NCBI GenBank assembly: GCA_025201365.1
Contig: JAIXMF010000251.1
Location: forward strand, 1-20,631
DNA from: Syncephalis plumigaleata
Lineage: Eukaryota; Zoopagomycota; Zoopagomycetes; Zoopagales; Piptocephalidaceae
Direction: 5' to 3'
Length of the DNA: 20,631 nucleotides
Positions 15,582-20,631 of this stretch are shown in pieces (the stretch's first letter is position 1; each line of letters begins with the position of its first letter). The notes beneath the pieces are model-generated. The model did not search any database and had not been told where the DNA came from. It was given only the letters and a program-made list of their open reading frames with translations. Both the position numbers and the translations under genes were made by a program.

Positions 15582-15790
15582 GTTACAATACTATTGTTTC
15601 CGTTTACTAGTGCAAGTGTATAGAGGGATACAAATAGGAAAAGGATAGAATGATAAATTGAGTAACTATCATGATGACGACGACGCTGATGATGATGACG
15701 ATGCAATAGACGACACTAATGACGTTAATCTATACACATACACACAGACACATATACTAGCTTTATTCCATCTTTACACTCTTCTTGATA
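15582..15790. other. Upstream region of the dehydrogenase gene
   Basis: AT-rich spacer with a GATGAC-type imperfect repeat (about 15671-15706). It should contain the dehydrogenase promoter and ends at the TA where the MITE is inserted. Apparent short frames here are low-complexity. Confidence 0.45.
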
Positions 15791-15792
15791 TA

Positions 15793-16002
15793 CAGGCTTT
15801 TTCCATCCAATTTGCGCAGTTAGCCTTTTGTTTTTACGAATAAATAATAGTTATCATTAACATCTCCCTCAACTGCTAGGGCAATGACAACTACTCAATA
15901 ATAATAGCAATACGATAATGGTGCTAACAATTGTGTTAATCTATTTATTAATGAACTGCAAACGTTAAAGGATAAATGCGCAAATTGGATGGAAAAACCC
16001 TG
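15793..16002. mobile_element. MITE: 210-base copy of the Tc1/mariner-like element
   Basis: Same ends as the 596-base element at 9284: the left end starts CAGGCTTTTTCCATCCAA, the right end read inward starts CAGGGTTTTTCCATCCAA, both flanked by TA (15791-15792, 16003-16004). The left 60 or so bases differ from the larger copy at one position; the right 89 bases differ at seven. The middle, about 55 bases, is unrelated to the larger copy and has no coding capacity. It lies in the presumed promoter of the dehydrogenase gene and could carry regulatory or termination sequence. Confidence 0.85.
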
Positions 16003-16004
16003 TA

Positions 16005-17080
16005 GTTACTATTGGAAACACTGACAAATAAAGTAATCATGTAGGCTAGACTTTTTATTACAAATCCCTTTGTTATTAAATGATGATACCTGATTATATT
16101 ACCAATTCATGATGTCATTCCATTGAATATACGTCGATCATCATTTACTATTGATAATGAGCATTGCTTGGTTTAAAAATACCCTGACTGTCCTGCAATT
16201 ATGGATACACAAATAGTTATTATTAGTTTATAGGTGCAGTCATTATGATGAACTAAGGCTGTAGTCTTGTGTTTGCATATAATTTGCATGTCAATTAGCT
16301 AATAGGTTGCTCATCAACAGAAGGATAGAGATAAGACTAGATAGTCGTGATCAGTTTGCTTTTTCTTTTCTGTTCATGCTACAATTACCAAATAGGTCAT
16401 ACTAATTTATTTAGGTGTTGAGAACGTGTTAAAGTCGTCATAGATATTGTAGATTAATTCGAACCACGATTTATGATCGGACTTGCCTAGGCAAAAGTAA
16501 AAAAACCAAGGAGTCGGACGGTTTTACGATTGTTTTTTTTCATAGACATGACAACATGATAAACAACCAAATATAGTATGTAGAAGATGGTTTAATGAAG
16601 AGGAAAAAATACAGTGAATTTTACACATAACATTAACGCGTTTGTTATTCGCGTGTCATGAGGCAACAAGACTGGTAGTGGAAGTAGTAGTAGTAGTAGT
16701 TAGAATGAAAAAAGAATGAAACAGTAAATCACAAAATGACCAGAAAACTTGACGAAAGCAAAAAAGAAAAATAAATGTTGAATTACATGACTGAATCGCG
16801 GCTGAAGCTGCCAACGAATTAATAAGTTAGGCCAGGCATTGGGCATAAGTATACCGAGTTGCTGATCGCGTCTATACTAATAATAATAATGATATTGATT
16901 GAGTTGTATTTCACATAGCTGCTGTTGCTGTTGCTGCTGCTGCTGCTAGTACGATTATATTATTATTGCTGTTGTTGTTGATACAATAGAGGGCGCAACA
17001 CATGATAAGTATTTTGATATTTCAATCATGTCGAGGGTATTACATACACACATTGATAGATGAACAAGTAGAGATATAGC
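16005..17080. other. Gene-poor spacer with trinucleotide repeats
   Basis: No open frame with family features on either strand. Contents: a 12-base perfect palindrome TTGCCTAGGCAA (16483-16494), a T8 run near 16533, GTA repeats (about 16684-16700), and GCTGTT/GCTGCT repeats (about 16919-16947). The palindrome may be a protein-binding site; there is no other support. Confidence 0.5.
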
Positions 17081-17299
17081 CTAATTAATAATGCGGACAG
17101 TGGTGTTTCGGCGGGCCACCTGCCTTCGAGGATGGAAGAAGGCAAGCGTATGAACCATGGCCAATGATGCGAATCGTGGCGGGCGAAGTAATGAGCTTGA
17201 GACGCGCGATGAGCTTTTTAGCTTTTGTTGCTTCTGCGGATGTTGGTGGGAGGAGGGAAGTTGCTCGACTTCCTTAGCATCGACCACCTCCATATCCAT
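17081..17299 (-). CDS. Uncertain 72-residue ORF, unknown function
   Basis: This ATG-to-TAA frame on the minus strand is clearly more GC-rich than its surroundings, which is the main reason to list it. It starts MDMEVVDAKEVEQLPSS, continues through a Gln/Lys/Ser-rich stretch (QKQQKLKSSSRVSSS) and ends in an Arg-rich tail (FHPRRQVARRNTTV). No family is recognised. A good acceptor-like sequence (ATTACTTGCAG) lies directly upstream at about 17309-17319 on this strand, so it may be the last exon of a gene whose other exons I could not find; the frame is open up to 17422. It may also be chance. Confidence 0.3.
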   Translation of the reverse strand: MDMEVVDAKEVEQLPSSHQHPQKQQKLKSSSRVSSSLLRPPRFASLAMVHTLAFFHPRRQVARRNTTVRIIN

Positions 17300-20200
17300 T
17301 TCAGTTTCCTGCAAGTAATCCAGTTTGACTAAACTATGCGACAAACAAAACGATAATTGACAACGGTGCAAGATAGAGATAACACAAGAGTATGCCAGTA
17401 TAGGCACGACTAAAACCACCACAACGATGGTGCAAGATCAGATCAGATCAGATCGACAAAGTACGAGCAAGTAAAATGGCAAAATATTGCTTCGTCTAAT
17501 ACAACTACTAATTATTATAAAAGTAGTTAAAGTCTGATACTGGTTAGTAACTAGATAATAGATAGATAGATAGATGGATAGATAGATAATCAATAGCACG
17601 ATGGCTAACAAAAAAGATATATGAGCAACAATTAGTGTTAGGTGTGGCGCGAATATAATCAAGGGTGGGCACAACGCGGGTTTTTGTACTTGACCGAATG
17701 CAAGGTAGCGCGCACACACACACACTCTCTCTCACTCACACTCACTCACTCAATGGATGGCCTCGTGCGCGCGTGCTCCCCTTGAGGAATGCCGTGCAAA
17801 TGTGTGACAATCAGACGAATCAAATGAGGCAATCTGACAAAAATGTGCTATGCACGCGTATGTACTCGCTTAGTAGTAGCTAGCTAGCTAGTTAACTAAC
17901 TAGTTGTACAATATCGATGGATGCAGAATCACGCTGAATACAGTGTGAGCGGACAAGTGATAGCAGCATGAGCCAGAATGACTACACTAAAAAAACAGAT
18001 GAGGCAACCGAATGACGCGGCAACTGACCAGACAAATGGCTGCAGGAGGCCACGTATTTGTAACAATGTACGAACTATTTCTTTAATTACGGGAAAAAAC
18101 GGAGAAGTGTCGGACTATCAACATGTCGATTTCTATTCTTGCTTAATCGATATCGTAAGGCGAGTATTAGTGCCATTTTCATCAGTATGACGAATCGAAT
18201 AAAAGAAAATAAAAATTTTGTCACTTCCATTTGAGTAGAATGACAGCATGGTTTTGCAGAAAGCGGTTATCTTGATCGACCTGTGCCATGACAGCATGGA
18301 CAACTGTTTATGATGATGGTTGCGATAAGCAAATGCCGAATAGCTAACCGGCTGGTCATGGAGAATGAGGAGAAAATAGCAAAGCAATGCAAAGCAAAGC
18401 ACAGTGGAACAGCTAGACACTGATCATTAGAGAGGGCAATAATGGAGATACTAAATCCAGTTTCTATATGCGTTAAGGAAGGAAATGGAAAAGGAAGAAA
18501 AAAAAAAGGATAAATTAACTGCTACCTATTTTGTGTATCCATTATTATTGTTATTGTAATTATTGTTATTGATAAGTCATAATGACGCTTAAGGACCGTC
18601 ATATTGATATTGGTGTGTGTATGTGTGTGTGTACTCGTTACGCGATAGTACCAACCATTCAGTAATTGTCATACGGTTTCTAAATGATGATAATGATGAT
18701 AATGATGATGATCAGTATCATCTGCATATGTGTATGTGTGCGTATGTGTGTGGGGTGGAAGTAGAAAGCCGAGGCATGATGCCTGACATCGGTCATCATC
18801 ATCATGGTCGTCGTTGTCGTTGTCGTCGTAGACACTGATTGATGCGTGTTTTCTTTGCCGTAAATAAACAGGCAGTGATGAGTGCATGCTGCATACTATG
18901 CATCTCGGCTTCTCTTATTCTAGTCGTTATAGCCGACAACGCCATTGACAAGCATCATATGGACATGTGTGCATGTCTACAACTACGGCATAGGACAACA
19001 AGCGTGATAGCCATAATGGCATCAATGTCGACAGGCATTACTAGTTTCAGAATTGAAGCTTGGCATTAAGCAACGTCTAGCAAAGGTATATGCAGCACCA
19101 GCACTACTGATATTACTATTATTAGTGTTGGCAGTAGGGTTGCTGCCTTCTATACTAGGATGTATTATGTGCTCATCCATTAGTATTTCGCCATTTTGTC
19201 TGTAATGTACACATTGACTGAATAGACACACTTGTCTAACAATGACTTATCGATCATTTCGGAATGGACAATGCCATGCGGTCAGTGTCTAGCTAAGGTG
19301 TATGTTGTCTGTGCTCGAACACGTGTCTGTCAGGATGTAGAGAGAGTGCAAGAAAATGCTAGAAAGTGTGCACGTATGGTAGTACGTATGAATTGTATGG
19401 TAAACGAATTAGTAATGCACCATTAGAAAAAGTGTAGATAAACTGTTGTTCACATGTCTAAACACGCGAATACAATTTCTAACAGGCACGGACAATCACT
19501 GACAACTGATAACACTCGACGGCTTTAGTCGTGTGTTTCAAGGAACCGTAAAGCTGGTTGTAACGCGTGTTTCATACACATTGCACACTATGGACACACA
19601 CTATGGACACAAACACACATATACACGTACGTGCGTACGTAAATTGCATTGTCTCGTTGTTATCGTTTTAGTGTCATGTCATGCCACTTTCATTATTAAT
19701 GTTTACTCTTGAAAGAATAGCATCTCCTGGTCATGTATTGCTTCATTGATGTTGGTGAATGAAAGTGCGTGATAATGAAAGAGAACCTCCCTCACTTTCT
19801 ATTTGAAAGATTGTCGGCAATTTCGTTTACAATCGTTTCAAAAATTTGACGCAGTTTCCTGTATTGTTACAGGTATCAAGTAGTTGCCAATAGGAGAGTT
19901 TAGCATGAAACGTCGACCTATTCCTTGAAATGTATATCATAGAATAGTATTTTAATAAAACTCTAACCGACAAATTAACAACCGCATAATCATTTCTTTG
20001 CATTGCTTCCATTCCTTTCATTGTCATCGCATTATTTGCACTACAACTTACTATAAGCACTACATTCTATTACTATTATTTATTAGCATTTTCTTTACTT
20101 TTTGCATCATTACGCCTTGCATTATTTCTTGTGAGTTAATCCATCATCAACATCATCATCATCATTTGCATCATTATCTGCATCATTGTCTGGGCATGCT

Positions 20201-20310
20201 TCTAGCTGCAGACTCGTACAGACTTCCTATTCTACTATCATTAAAAACGACAGAAGCAACAGAAATAACAAAAAAATTAATTGTCTCATTGATCACGCTA
20301 CCTGCAAGTC
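17300..20310. other. Three-kilobase gene-poor, microsatellite-rich region
   Basis: No protein family is visible on either strand. Repeats: GATCA (17437-17454), GATA (17563-17588), CA/CT/CACT (17711-17752), CTAG-rich palindromic stretch (17876-17904), GT (18613-18632), ATGATA/GATGAT (18683-18711), a tandem 13-base unit acactatggacac (about 19583-19608), ACGTAC/GTACGT stem (about 19627-19642) and CATCAT (20142-20165). Two weak frames are discussed under rejected items. It may hold promoters, UTRs or noncoding transcripts that sequence alone does not reveal. Confidence 0.5.
17563..17588. repeat. (GATA)n microsatellite
   Basis: Six GATA units broken once by GATG. GATA-factor sites are possible in a fungus but a plain repeat is the simpler reading. 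Confidence 0.85.
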
Positions 20311-20631
20311 ATGGTAATTATCGGTGTAACCGAAGTGGAAATCTGGCCTGAAATACTTCAAAGTGTAATTAGCGGTCTGTTGCTTATACTGGCCTTGGCA
20401 AATTGCCTCATCTACAACAAACGAATCTACGTTGTAATCGTTCTCTTATGCAGCGGTACGTATTAAACGAGTCTGTTGTATTCTCATGAACGAATTCTGC
20501 AATGTACTGACGTATCATATGCTTTCCCCCCTCCCTCCCCTCTAGTGAATGGCTTGGCCTCCTTTCTCCGTATTTGTCCCAATGGCTGTAGTATCACGCA
20601 GTTGGCCATAGCTGACTTTGTCACAGATCTA
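20311..20631 (+). CDS. N-terminus of a multi-pass membrane protein, 3' partial
   Basis: Exon 1 is 20311-20455 and exon 2 begins at 20546 and runs off the window in frame, giving 77 visible residues. From the ATG: a short polar start with acidic residues (TEVEIWPE), a first membrane segment (ILQSVISGLLLILALANCLIY), a short basic loop (NKR), and a second segment (IYVVIVLLCSVNGLASFL) followed by a Cys-containing loop (RICPNGC) and the start of another segment. The intron (90 bases) has an unusually long C/T tract before TCTAG, unlike the other introns here. Segment length and spacing suit a seven-helix receptor or similar, but no family signature is visible. The start ATG is the first in frame. 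Confidence 0.65.

Noticed and set aside
16483-16494. 12-base palindrome TTGCCTAGGCAA as an operator
   Set aside because: Single occurrence far from any recognised promoter; cannot be told from chance.
18617-18838. Frame with Asp/Asn run and a His/Arg/Cys-rich end
   Set aside because: Pure translation of GT, GAT and CGT repeats; not a gene.
18842-19069. Frame with an N-terminal hydrophobic stretch resembling a signal peptide
   Set aside because: No family match, Met- and Ile-heavy low-specificity composition, no splice or poly(A) support; chance frames of this size are common here.
19232-19426. Cys-rich 64-codon frame
   Set aside because: Lacks an ATG until codon 14, no family signature, no supporting introns; kept only as a remote possibility.
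17563-20165. Repeat runs considered as a CRISPR array
   Set aside because: They are simple 2-5 base microsatellites with no regular spacers, and the genome is eukaryotic.

Overview
The window is nuclear DNA of a eukaryote, most likely a fungus and probably an early-diverging one. The protein genes are cut by many short introns (53 to 97 bases) with GTAAGT-like donors, CTAAC/CTAAT-type branch sites and TAG/CAG acceptors. The spacers are AT-rich and full of microsatellites. A nuclear-type tRNA-Val has internal A and B boxes. I cannot name the genus. All gene models below were built by hand from donor, acceptor and reading-frame agreement; every exon junction keeps the frame.

Layout. 1-6132 (+): a large deubiquitinase of the DUSP-containing USP4/11/15 or yeast Ubp12 type, 5' end outside the window, nine exons. 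Its fourth intron carries a 5'-truncated LINE (2381-3791). 6604-6677 (+): tRNA-Val(AAC). 6969-7912 (+): GPI12/PIG-L, GlcNAc-PI de-N-acetylase, three exons. 8012-8862 (-): PPIL1-type cyclophilin, six exons, with a perfect trimeric heat-shock element upstream. 9284-9879: a TA-flanked, CAG...CTG-ended inverted-repeat element holding the C-terminal remnant of a Fanzor/TnpB-like protein. 9935-11159 (-): PLP-dependent aminotransferase of the HisC/CobD kind. 11474-11641 (+): an unrecognised 55-residue protein. 11913-13968 (+): ORC4, nine exons. 14159-15581 (-): YdfG/YMR226C-type short-chain dehydrogenase with a long N-terminal extension, six exons. 15793-16002: a 210-base miniature version of the inverted-repeat element. 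About 16.0 to 20.3 kb: gene-poor, microsatellite-rich DNA with one weak open frame. 20311 to the end (+): the first two exons of a multi-pass membrane protein.

The host genes are unrelated housekeeping functions (ubiquitin removal, GPI-anchor synthesis, protein folding and splicing, amino-acid metabolism, DNA replication) and form no operon or pathway. The most interesting content is mobile DNA. First, the LINE landed on a splice acceptor and its 18-base target-site duplication copied that acceptor. The upstream copy would splice the first 706 visible residues of the deubiquitinase in frame to 425 residues of LINE protein, and the only obvious host branch site lies next to it. Second, two copies of a Tc1/mariner-like element sit 5.9 kb apart. 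One still carries the RuvC-III end of a Fanzor RNA-guided nuclease gene; the other has lost it and is a pure MITE.
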